A DNA stretch of 27,438 nt from JANWHZ01 sp964527385 (GTDB lineage: Bacteria > Patescibacteriota > Saccharimonadia > Saccharimonadales > UBA4665). Under the pieces are notes generated by a model. It was not told the origin of the DNA, searched no databases, and was given only the letters and a program-made list of their open reading frames with translations. This document shows positions 14,254 to 22,169 of this stretch, piece after piece (position 1 is the first letter of the stretch; each line of letters begins with the position of its first letter). The stretch covers positions 1 through 27,438 of the forward strand of contig CAZGPZ010000005.1 of assembly GCA_964527385.1 (NCBI GenBank). Reading direction: 5' to 3'. The position numbers and the translations under genes were made by a program.

Positions 14254-14615
14254 GCCTAATGGATGAAATGCCTGATCTTACTGCCGAGGAGCGTGATATG
14301 GCATTACATCCAGGAGAATTGGCGCTCGACATGCTGCTTCGCAATGATATTCGTTGGGGCTATAGCCCTTCGGGTGCAGAGCAAATACGTTTAGCGCAGG
14401 CTGCTGGGCTCGGCGCGGCTGCAGCCTGGATGATATTCAAGGAATTGGGCGCTCTTGGTCAAATAAATCATGATGATTTTGTTAAGGCGGCCGAAAAAAT
14501 GAGAGAGAAGTCAGGTTTCGGGATAGGTTCTTCTATCGTGGCCCGGTTGGAGCGCCCTGGCGAGATTTTGGCAGTGGAGATTGATCATTATGTACCTGAA
14601 GGAGGAGAAAAATAA
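14250..14615 (+). CDS. Unknown cistron inserted between atpG and atpD
   Basis: A 121-residue soluble protein of no family I know. The first 45 residues are acidic and helical (MDEMPDLTAEERDMALHPGE). A small hydrophobic helix, GLGAAAAWMIFKELGALGQI (about 51-70), is too short and polar-flanked to be a sure membrane segment. A later part, GFGIGSSIVARLERPGEILAVE, looks like two strands. It overlaps atpG by ATGA and atpD by TAATG, and the atpD ribosome site (GGAGGAG, 14601-14607) lies inside it, so it is translationally coupled to both. Its codon use looks less GC-rich than its neighbours (for example many GAT, AAT and TAT codons), suggesting different selection or later arrival. A role in F1 assembly or inhibition is a guess from position. 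Confidence 0.8.
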   Translation: MSLMDEMPDLTAEERDMALHPGELALDMLLRNDIRWGYSPSGAEQIRLAQAAGLGAAAAWMIFKELGALGQINHDDFVKAAEKMREKSGFGIGSSIVARLERPGEILAVEIDHYVPEGGEK

Positions 14616-16042
14616 TGGCAGCAACAGCGAGCAAAACTAACACCGGGACCGTCACGCAGATCGTTGGCGTGGTCGTGGACGTCACGTTCCCAGCCGACCA
14701 ATTGCCGGCAATTTATAATGCCCTGGAGATCGACCTCGACGGCAAAAAATTGGTACTAGAAGTTGAACAGCATTTGAGCGAATCCAGCATACGCGCCGTG
14801 TCGCTCGGTTCGACCGACGGCTTGGAGCGTGGTGCTGTGGTAACCAATACTGGCAAAGCTATCAGCGTGCCGGTCGGCGATGCGACGCTTGGCCGGATGT
14901 TCAATGTTACAGGCGACCCGATTGACGGCCTGAAAGGCGAACTCAAAGACACAGCGCCGATCCACCGCGAACCTCCGGCTTTGATCGACCAATCTGGCAA
15001 AATTGAAATCCTGGAAACGGGCATCAAAGTCATCGACCTGATCGCGCCTATTACGAAAGGTGGCAAGGTCGGCCTGTTCGGCGGCGCCGGCGTCGGCAAA
15101 ACCGTGCTTATCCAAGAGCTGATCAGCAACATCGCCAAATTCCACAGCGGCTACTCTGTCTTCGCGGGTGTCGGCGAACGTACCCGTGAGGGCAACGACC
15201 TGTACAATGAAATGAAAGAGTCGGGCGTGCTCAAGAATACCGCCCTTGTCTTCGGCCAGATGAACGAGCCGCCGGGCGCGCGTTTGCGCGTGGCACTCTC
15301 AGGTTTGACAATTGCCGAAAGTTTCCGCGACAAAGGTTCCGACGTGCTGCTCTTCATTGATAACATCTTCCGCTTTACCCAGGCGGGAAGCGAAGTCTCC
15401 GCCCTGCTCGGCCGTTTGCCGTCAGCTGTTGGCTACCAGCCGACACTCCAGCAGGAAATGGGTACCTTGCAGGAGCGCATTACCTCGACGCGCGAAGGTT
15501 CTATTACGTCAGTCCAGGCCGTGTATGTCCCGGCAGACGACTTGACCGACCCGGCACCGGCAACGACATTCTCGCACCTTGACTCCACCATCGTGTTGTC
15601 GCGCGCGCTTACGGAAATCGGTATCTACCCGGCAGTTGACCCGCTCGATTCCAACTCAACCATCCTTGACCCGGAAATCGTCGGCCAGGAACATTACCAA
15701 GTTGCCCGCGAGGTCCAGCGCATTTTGCAGCGTTACAAAGATTTGCAAGACATTATCGCCATCCTCGGCATGGAAGAATTGTCCGAAGAGGACAAGAAAA
15801 CGGTTGCCCGGGCTCGCCGCATCCAGCGGTTCCTAAGCCAGCCGTTCTTTGTCGCTGAGCAATTTACCGGCAACGTCGGCCAGTATGTCAGCTTGAAGGA
15901 TACTATCACGTCGTTCCGCGAAATCCTTGACGGCAAGCACGATGACAAGCCAGAATCAGCCTTCTATTTGAAAGGCAGCATCAAAGACGTCGTCGCGGCT
16001 GCCGCCAAAACTGCCCAGGCAGAGACGAAAAAGAAAGCGTAA
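14615..16042 (+). CDS. atpD: F1 ATP synthase subunit beta
   Basis: A 475-residue catalytic subunit. The P-loop is GGAGVGKT (156-163), with the catalytic Glu in GVGERTREGNDLY (Glu188) and the adjacent ALVFGQMNEPPGAR block. The DELSEED-like lever appears as EELSEEDKKTV. It makes ATP in rotation-driven cycles. The C-terminus is extended and Ala/Lys-rich. Start overlaps the stop of the unknown cistron. Confidence 0.98.
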   Translation: MAATASKTNTGTVTQIVGVVVDVTFPADQLPAIYNALEIDLDGKKLVLEVEQHLSESSIRAVSLGSTDGLERGAVVTNTGKAISVPVGDATLGRMFNVTGDPIDGLKGELKDTAPIHREPPALIDQSGKIEILETGIKVIDLIAPITKGGKVGLFGGAGVGKTVLIQELISNIAKFHSGYSVFAGVGERTREGNDLYNEMKESGVLKNTALVFGQMNEPPGARLRVALSGLTIAESFRDKGSDVLLFIDNIFRFTQAGSEVSALLGRLPSAVGYQPTLQQEMGTLQERITSTREGSITSVQAVYVPADDLTDPAPATTFSHLDSTIVLSRALTEIGIYPAVDPLDSNSTILDPEIVGQEHYQVAREVQRILQRYKDLQDIIAILGMEELSEEDKKTVARARRIQRFLSQPFFVAEQFTGNVGQYVSLKDTITSFREILDGKHDDKPESAFYLKGSIKDVVAAAAKTAQAETKKKA

Positions 16043-16047
16043 ATTGC

Positions 16048-16476
16048 ATGATCCATTTGCAGCTCATTACCCTGTCTGGCACGAAGTTTGACGACGATGT
16101 GTACGAGGTGCTGCTGCCGACGCTCGAAGGCCAGATCGGTGTTCTGCCCGGTCACATGCCGCTCATCTCCGTCGCGACGAATGGCGTCATTTCCGTGCGG
16201 CGCAATCCCACAGACATTGATTTGGCGATGGAACATTACGCAACGGATGGCGGTGTTATTGAAGTTATCGATGATACGCTCCGTGTTTTGGTCGACGAAG
16301 CCGATCATGCCGAGGACATTAACGAAACTGAAGCTGAAGCGGCGCACCAACGCGCGCTGAAATTAAAAGCTGAAGCGACGGATGAAACTAGCCTGGAGCA
16401 AGCCCAAGCCTTGGTGGACCGCACGGCAGTCCGCCTGCAAGTCGCCGGCTTGAAGCATCGTCGCCCACCACGTTAA
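16048..16476 (+). CDS. atpC: F1 ATP synthase subunit epsilon
   Basis: A 142-residue protein with the beta-sandwich domain, LQLITLSGTKFDDDVYEVLL and then the signature GQIGVLPGHMPLI, followed by two C-terminal helices (about 88-130) of the kind that can rise to inhibit hydrolysis. It sits in the central stalk with gamma. It starts 5 nt after atpD. Confidence 0.95.
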   Translation: MIHLQLITLSGTKFDDDVYEVLLPTLEGQIGVLPGHMPLISVATNGVISVRRNPTDIDLAMEHYATDGGVIEVIDDTLRVLVDEADHAEDINETEAEAAHQRALKLKAEATDETSLEQAQALVDRTAVRLQVAGLKHRRPPR

Positions 16477-16493
16477 TAATTGAAAGGAAGCGT

Positions 16494-17363
16494 ATGTCAG
16501 ATCCTGAGTCAACAGGTGCAGAAGTTATTACACTTGGAGAATATGCAATCGGAGCGATCGGTCCCCTAGAAGCAGGTGCTGATCCCTCGGTGGTTGAGCG
16601 AACCATAGCTGCAGTGAATGACGAAGCAAACTGGAAGCGCGCTAAAAATGCTGCCCCGTATAGATGCATTGACGGGCGCCCGGACGCGAATGGTAACTAT
16701 GCTTCTGGCACGTGCAGCTCAGGGGGTACTGAAACAGTGGCCGTGGCGTTGGCGCTTGTGGGTGACGTTGACCCAAGACACGACGCAGCGCAGCATACAT
16801 CAGCTGTAGCTATTGACATGCATGAGCATGGGGAAAAAATTGGCGGGCACACGGCAGACCACCATGGTCCCGGCGGTTCGGGATGTGGCGCGTGCGACCA
16901 GCTTGATACTGCATTTAAGATCATTGCTGATGCCGAGCCAAAAGTGCAAAAAGTATTAAAAGGCATTGGCGTAGAAATAGATGATGAAACGAACGCTGCG
17001 CATGCTGGGCAGGCCCGTATGCTGCTGGATCGCGGTTTCACTCGAAGCAGCGGTGAGCAAGTAGTAGCAGCCATAGGCGATGCCGGCGGCGAAATTGTTC
17101 CGCTTTCGGGCCCGCACCGAGAGGTCGTGGTTGTGTTGAATATGCAACCATTAACCGAGCTTGACCGTAACAAAGTCGCGGAACAAGTAGGCGGACAGGC
17201 ACAAGTATTCGTCGTTGATGTCTGGGCGCTAAAGAATGTTGCTGAGCGGCTCGCACCGCATGACCCAGCAAAAATAAACCGCCTTTTCACGGCCATGCTT
17301 TACTATAATGTTGCCGTTGCGCTTGCACTTTGCGGTCCATCTTTACGCGTCATAACGCACTAG
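16494..17363 (+). CDS. Cadmium (zeta-type) carbonic anhydrase-like protein
   Basis: A 289-residue protein resembling the repeat unit of diatom cadmium carbonic anhydrase. The motifs appear in the same order: CIDGRP (Cys58, Asp60, Arg62) like CVDGR; a Gly-Gly segment (77-78); GGHTADHHGPGGSGCGAC (His119, Cys131) like VHGDHSSDMLGCGF; DAGGEIVPLSGPHREVVVVL like DAGGIIEMHHGSHTEKVVYI; FVVDVWAL like FIVDGWA; and a C-terminal helix ending CGPSLRV. If the ligands match, metal is held by Cys58, His119 and Cys131 and CO2 is hydrated to bicarbonate. It starts 17 nt after atpC with GAAAGGAAG, so it is probably co-transcribed with the ATP synthase. The comparison is from memory, and activity and metal are unproven. 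Confidence 0.75.
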   Translation: MSDPESTGAEVITLGEYAIGAIGPLEAGADPSVVERTIAAVNDEANWKRAKNAAPYRCIDGRPDANGNYASGTCSSGGTETVAVALALVGDVDPRHDAAQHTSAVAIDMHEHGEKIGGHTADHHGPGGSGCGACDQLDTAFKIIADAEPKVQKVLKGIGVEIDDETNAAHAGQARMLLDRGFTRSSGEQVVAAIGDAGGEIVPLSGPHREVVVVLNMQPLTELDRNKVAEQVGGQAQVFVVDVWALKNVAERLAPHDPAKINRLFTAMLYYNVAVALALCGPSLRVITH

Positions 17364-17447
17364 ATTTCGCATCAAGAAATCGGTAACCCTTGCATTTCTA
17401 TAAAGCTTCATATTATGCTGAAGTTATCAACTAATTGGAGGGTATAA

Positions 17448-18299
17448 ATGTTTGGGAGAAAACAAATAGCCATACTAGTGGCTGAGTTTTTTGGTACGGG
17501 CGCATTAGCATTGGTAATGTTGAGCGTGCAGCATTCGAGTTTGCCGTACCAATACTTTATCGCGATTGCAGCTGGCTTGTCGGTTGGTGTCATGATGCTC
17601 ACTATGAGTGGCAATGGCGGCGGGCATTTCAACCCTGCAGTCACTATCGGCATGTGGACGGTGCGCCAGATCAAAACATGGGCAGCATTGTCGTACATAG
17701 TGGCGCAAATGCTAGGTGCCTGGGCAGCATATTACTTGTATGCGTATTTCATACGCACGAGTTTGCCGCCGCTGACAAGTGAATATGATAGCCACATCCT
17801 GGTTGCAGAAGCCGTCGGCGCGTTGATTTTGTCGTTGGCCTTCGCGGCAGCCGTTTACGGCAAGTACAGCACATCAAAAATGGCTAGCACGGTCAGCCTG
17901 GGGTATGTGTTAGCGATCCTGGTTGCGTCAAGCATTTCATTTGGTATCGTCAATCCTGCTGTCGCGCTGAGCATGCGCGCATTCACCGTCTTTGGTTCTA
18001 CTGGTTGGGGTACTTATGCGCTTGGTCCAGTGCTTGGCGCTGTGATTGGGTTTAATCTATACGCCTTGCTGTTTGCACCGGAAAGCAGTTTTGTCCGCGT
18101 GCGCGCAGCAGTGAGCGGCCGTTTGGCAGCACGCACCCAGGGGGCTACTTCCAGCAAGCCAGCAGCGGCAACCAAAGCAGCTGCTAAGCCCGCGGCGAAA
18201 CGTGCAACACGTACTGCACGCAGCACGACGCGGCCTTCACGGTCAACTGCCAAAAGCAGCACCCGCAAGACGGCACGCGCAAAAAAAATAAAAAAATAA
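17448..18299 (+). CDS. Aquaporin/MIP-family channel with basic C-terminal tail
   Basis: A 283-residue protein. Residues 1-212 form the MIP fold with six membrane helices and both half-helix motifs, GGGHFNPAVT (NPA at 62-64) and GIVNPAVAL (NPA at 169-171). The Arg that normally follows the second NPA and forms the ar/R filter is Val here, so selectivity may differ (small neutral solutes, gases or ions cannot be told apart). Residues from about 215 to 283 are a disordered tail rich in Ala, Lys, Arg, Thr and Ser (KPAAKRATRTARSTTRPSRS), like histone H1 or other nucleic-acid-binding tails. GGAGGG lies 8 nt before the ATG. The gene ends at a strong terminator. Confidence 0.88.
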   Translation: MFGRKQIAILVAEFFGTGALALVMLSVQHSSLPYQYFIAIAAGLSVGVMMLTMSGNGGGHFNPAVTIGMWTVRQIKTWAALSYIVAQMLGAWAAYYLYAYFIRTSLPPLTSEYDSHILVAEAVGALILSLAFAAAVYGKYSTSKMASTVSLGYVLAILVASSISFGIVNPAVALSMRAFTVFGSTGWGTYALGPVLGAVIGFNLYALLFAPESSFVRVRAAVSGRLAARTQGATSSKPAAATKAAAKPAAKRATRTARSTTRPSRSTAKSSTRKTARAKKIKK

Positions 18300-18312
18300 A
18301 GATCCAGCAATT

Positions 18313-18350
18313 AAAACTGCCCTTGCAAGCGGGGGCAGTTTTCTTTTTCT
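18313..18350. terminator. Bidirectional rho-independent terminator
   Basis: AAAACTGCCC (18313-18322) pairs perfectly with GGGCAGTTTT (18333-18342), followed by CTTTTTC. The flanking A and T runs make it work on both strands, ending the aquaporin gene and the convergent helicase gene. Confidence 0.9.
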
Positions 18351-18359
18351 ATGTGGCTG

Positions 18360-21300
18360 TTATAATTTGCCGTCGATAAGGTCTTGCTCGAATGCTTGAA
18401 TGCCGGCGAGGTCGTGTGAATAATGGCTCGTGTCAGGCAGATCAAGCGCTATAATGTGGCGCCAAACCGCGTTAATGATTTGTTCCAAGCGCCCGATCTC
18501 TGCCGTGTCTGGACTGTAGGATAATGTAAGTGTGCGTGCGGTTTCTGATTCTACGTAAACCATTTGCCCGCTTATTTCGTGCGCGTGTTTGAAGCGCGCG
18601 CTTTCTTTGGCAAGCAACACATAAAATAGCAATTGCATGCGATGGCGCCAGGCTTTGACGGCTTTTGTTTTGTCGCGTGTCGCGAAGCTGGGAAGCGGCA
18701 CGCCCGATTTGTAGTCGACGATGTTGATTGCGTGTTCGCCAAAGCTGTCAATGCGATCAAGTTTGCCATACAGCTCCGCACCTCCTGCAAGTGTCGCGGC
18801 CACGCGTTGTTCCGGCAAGCTTCCCGCCACCAGCGTGTAACCCAACGGGCCAAACAGCCGGGAAAGCATATTCTGGCCGTGCACCACATAGCGGTCAAAT
18901 TCATTGCGCGGCAACGCTTGCATGAGTAGCGCCGATTCATAGGTATTTTGTACGGCTGCGATTTCGAACGCATCCATGTTCACGAGATTTTGTGCCCGTT
19001 CTAATGCGGCATGAATAGCATTGCCAAATGCCATCCTGGCCGAACGCGCTTCTGGCAAGCCGAGCAATTTCGTTTCCAGGAATGTTTGCGGGCCACCTTT
19101 CGTGACGTCCAAAAAATCTAACAAGTGCGTCGGGCTGAGCCTGTATGATTCCAAACGCGCGCGAAGCAAATCGCGTTCGCTGGCTACAGGCAAACGCGGC
19201 CAACGCAACGCTTCTTCCAAAATGTTTGCCATGCTTTCGTCCGTGGCAGCAGCAGGCTGGGTTTCATCGTTGATCGCTGCCACGGCGAGTGGCGTAGCAA
19301 GGACGTCATTGCCAGCATCATCGTATTGGTAACTGGAAATATGCAGCGAGTGTTTGGCGCGTGTCAACGCGACATACATGAGCCGTACGTAATCGTCTCC
19401 GTCGTCCCCATTTGGTTGCAATGGCAAGTTCGCTGGCGGTTTGCGGCCGCCGCCCGAAGGTTGCCATTCTTTTTCAATTGCATCAATCACGTACACGGAA
19501 TCAAACTCCAACCCTTTCGCGCCATGGATAGTGTGTAGGTGGACGGCATGTTGCTGGTTGGCAAACGGCGTTTTGTCGGCTAGGGTTTGCCCGTTGTCGC
19601 GCATGGTCGTGACGAATTGGACGAAGCCTGCCAAAGCCGGCGTGGTGCTGGCACTGAACTCTTCGGCAAGCGAACGCAAGGCTTTCGTCGCCGACAAGGC
19701 GCCGACATAGTCTTCCGTCGCGCCGCTGCGTAGGTAGTATGCATTGAGCGGGCTGGTCATATGTTCGCCGGCGCGCAAGCCGAGCAAATATTCGATCATC
19801 ACGGCAAGTGGTTGGTAATCAGCTTCGCCCGCAAGCCATAACAACCAATGCCCAATATTTTGGAGTTCTTTGTTCGTGTTTGACGTTAGGCTGGAAAGCC
19901 AGTCAGCCCGCGCGTAATTGCCTGACGCAAGTTGCCATAACATCTCCGGGTTAATATGCCACATTGGGTGCCGGAGCGCCCGGGCAATACCCGCGTTTAC
20001 ATTCGTTTCGTCGCCAGCCTGGATGCTCGTAACGATTTGGGCGAGCACTACGAGCTGTTGGATAGCCGGGTGTGCCAACGTATCGTTGCTTTGTTCATAA
20101 GCAATCGGTACGTGCAACGCGGCAAGGATACCGGCAAGGCGCCTGAGGCTGTCGTGGCTGCGGGCTAGCACCGCGATGCTTGTATCGGGGCGTTCGTTGC
20201 GTTCTTGCTGCACGAGCCGCGCGACGTGGCTGAATTGGTGGTCACGCGAAGCGTAGTTAGCTCGGCGAATTTCGCCTTCGTACGCCGGAGGGTTAGCGGC
20301 GCGCAAATCTTTTGACAAGCTTGGCTCGCGTTTGACGAGCCGGTCATTTGCCAGCTCGATGACGCGCCGTGCCGTGTCGAGCACGGCCTGCGACGAGCGA
20401 TAATTCTTTACCAAGATGAGCGTACGCGCGGTTGGATAGGCGCGTTGGAACGACAGCATGTTGTTGAGCTCGGCGCCATTGAACTTGTATATAGATTGGT
20501 CGTCGTCGCCGACTGCCATGATATTCGGTTTACCTTCGGCGCTAAAATGATCGGCGACCAAATGACCGAGACGCATTTGAGCGGCGTTCGTGTCTTGGAA
20601 CTCGTCAATCATCACATACAGGAAACGTTCCTGGACACTGGCGCGCAAGTCGGCGTGCTGCTCTAACTGCTGTATTACTTCCACGAGCATGTCCGCGTAG
20701 TCGTAGTACCCGCGGCCATGAAGCGCGTCGCGGTACTGCTCGTATACACCGGCGAGATATTGCCACCATTGGTTTCGCCGGCGTTCGTCGTGCATTCCCT
20801 TCAGCCCTGCTTCTGATTGGATCCAGCGTGACTTCCACTTACTGGTATGCGTCAGCTTGCCAGTTGGCTCGTCTGTGGCTATGGCAAAATCCAAGCTGTC
20901 TTGGATGACCGTATCAAGCGCTAGCAACGGCGACATATCAGCGCCGATTCCCTGCGCGGGCAGCCCGGCAACCGCGCCGTGGAGCGCCGGCAATCGTTTT
21001 GCGCTGAGGGCTGGTGCAAGAGCATTAACGAGAAGCGGCTCGATCTGGTCAATATAGGCCAGGTTCAGGGTGATAATCGCCCGCAACTGTTCGGGCGTCA
21101 ATCCGGCTTCTTTCGCGAGCTTCAGCGCTTGGCGCACCGGGCGGACCTGGGTGAACTCACCAGCGAATGTAAGGCTGAGCGGGTTGTCGAGCGGCAAGTC
21201 GCTGAGAATAGATTCAATGATTTCCAGCTGTACAGCATCCGATGCCGCGTTGAGCTTTGCCCCATTCCAGAAGTAATCAGGGTACATGTTCATGATCTCC

Positions 21301-21587
21301 GCCGCAAAACTATGGAACGTTTTGGCTGTGACGGTGCGAGCGGATGGCCCGACAAGTTGTACCAGCCTAGCTCGCATGTTGGCTGCGGCTTTGTTGGTGA
21401 ATGTCAGGCACAGAATCGCGGATGGGTCAGTGTCCGTTTTTTTAAGTATGTTCGCGACCCGGGCGCTGAGTAACTGTGTCTTGCCGGTTCCGGGACCGGC
21501 CACCACTAACAACGGGCCGTCGATGTGATCGACTGCTTCACGTTGCTCGGTATTTAGCTTCCGGTACGCTTCCTCAAACGTATTCAT
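18360..21587 (-). CDS. UvrD/PcrA-like helicase fused to PD-(D/E)XK nuclease
   Basis: A 1075-residue SF1A protein. The helicase has the Q motif (LNTEQREAV), Walker A GPGTGKT (31-37), Walker B MIDEFQDT (326-333), GDDDQSIY (360-367), the later TIHGAKGLEFDSVYVID, and MYVALTRAKHSLHIS. A C-terminal RecB/AddB-like nuclease follows: FGNAIHAALERA, then LDRID (943-947) and VDYKSG (957-962) with Asp and Lys of the active site. It probably unwinds and trims DNA ends for recombination repair, doing in one chain some of what AddAB or RecBCD do in several. A leaderless promoter (21594-21621) precedes it. Confidence 0.92.
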   Translation of the reverse strand: MNTFEEAYRKLNTEQREAVDHIDGPLLVVAGPGTGKTQLLSARVANILKKTDTDPSAILCLTFTNKAAANMRARLVQLVGPSARTVTAKTFHSFAAEIMNMYPDYFWNGAKLNAASDAVQLEIIESILSDLPLDNPLSLTFAGEFTQVRPVRQALKLAKEAGLTPEQLRAIITLNLAYIDQIEPLLVNALAPALSAKRLPALHGAVAGLPAQGIGADMSPLLALDTVIQDSLDFAIATDEPTGKLTHTSKWKSRWIQSEAGLKGMHDERRRNQWWQYLAGVYEQYRDALHGRGYYDYADMLVEVIQQLEQHADLRASVQERFLYVMIDEFQDTNAAQMRLGHLVADHFSAEGKPNIMAVGDDDQSIYKFNGAELNNMLSFQRAYPTARTLILVKNYRSSQAVLDTARRVIELANDRLVKREPSLSKDLRAANPPAYEGEIRRANYASRDHQFSHVARLVQQERNERPDTSIAVLARSHDSLRRLAGILAALHVPIAYEQSNDTLAHPAIQQLVVLAQIVTSIQAGDETNVNAGIARALRHPMWHINPEMLWQLASGNYARADWLSSLTSNTNKELQNIGHWLLWLAGEADYQPLAVMIEYLLGLRAGEHMTSPLNAYYLRSGATEDYVGALSATKALRSLAEEFSASTTPALAGFVQFVTTMRDNGQTLADKTPFANQQHAVHLHTIHGAKGLEFDSVYVIDAIEKEWQPSGGGRKPPANLPLQPNGDDGDDYVRLMYVALTRAKHSLHISSYQYDDAGNDVLATPLAVAAINDETQPAAATDESMANILEEALRWPRLPVASERDLLRARLESYRLSPTHLLDFLDVTKGGPQTFLETKLLGLPEARSARMAFGNAIHAALERAQNLVNMDAFEIAAVQNTYESALLMQALPRNEFDRYVVHGQNMLSRLFGPLGYTLVAGSLPEQRVAATLAGGAELYGKLDRIDSFGEHAINIVDYKSGVPLPSFATRDKTKAVKAWRHRMQLLFYVLLAKESARFKHAHEISGQMVYVESETARTLTLSYSPDTAEIGRLEQIINAVWRHIIALDLPDTSHYSHDLAGIQAFEQDLIDGKL

Positions 21588-21593
21588 CTCTTA

Positions 21594-21621
21594 GTATTAT
21601 CGCACATCGCGAGATTGTTCA
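21594..21621 (-). promoter_or_regulatory. Leaderless promoter for helicase-nuclease
   Basis: TGAACA (21616-21621), 16 nt, TAATAC (21594-21599), then only 6 nt (TAAGAG) before the ATG. Confidence 0.5.
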
Positions 21622-21649
21622 TAAGCTGTTGCCGCGGCTGCAGAATGTG

Positions 21650-21655
21650 TATCAT
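21650..21655 (+). promoter_or_regulatory. -10 box for alpha/beta hydrolase gene
   Basis: TATCAT is followed by GAGAGT and the ATG at 21662, again a 6-nt gap implying a leaderless transcript. The -35 is unclear. Confidence 0.4.
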
Positions 21656-21661
21656 GAGAGT

Positions 21662-22168
21662 ATGAATGTGTTGGTTCTTGGCGGCGAAAGCCCTCGGCAC
21701 AAAGCATGGGTTCGACAGGTTGCTAATACCTTGCAGCCACACTTCGGCCGCGTCGTTTTCCTAGACTACCGGCATTGGGATACTGGGGAGCCAATTGATA
21801 TCGGGCATGAGGTCAGCGAAGCGGCGAAGCTGATGGAAAACCTTGAAGAATATATTATCGTGGCGAAATCGATCGGTACGGTTATTGCATTACTCGGGAA
21901 CGCACGCGGTGTGCTGCACCCAAAGCGGTGCGTGTTCTTGGGGTTGCCACTCGGGGCTATGCACCGTATCGCTGGCGTCGAACAGGGCATGAAACTATTA
22001 CCGCCAGTTACGGTCGTGCAAAACGACCACGACCCGCTCGGATCGGCAGATGAAGCAGCATCGTATATCAAAGAGTTCGGAAATGGTGATATCTCCGTAC
22101 GGCCCGCACGAGGCGAAACCCACGACTATGTCGATTTTGGCCTGATCGAAAAACTGGCCGTTGCCTGA
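21662..22168 (+). CDS. Small alpha/beta hydrolase-like protein
   Basis: A 168-residue protein of the compact alpha/beta hydrolase type (RBBP9/KANL3-like size). It opens with a strand and Gly loop (MNVLVLGGESPRHKAW). The nucleophile elbow is VAKSIGTVIA with Ser in the K-S-I-G turn, the acid is probably Asp in VVQNDHDPLGSADE, and the His is in GETHDY. It may be an esterase; the substrate is unknown. The frame is open further 5', but the ATG at 21662 begins the first conserved strand and has a -10 box just before it. It ends 1 nt before the convergent NDH-2 gene. Confidence 0.7.
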   Translation: MNVLVLGGESPRHKAWVRQVANTLQPHFGRVVFLDYRHWDTGEPIDIGHEVSEAAKLMENLEEYIIVAKSIGTVIALLGNARGVLHPKRCVFLGLPLGAMHRIAGVEQGMKLLPPVTVVQNDHDPLGSADEAASYIKEFGNGDISVRPARGETHDYVDFGLIEKLAVA

Positions 22169-22169
22169 T

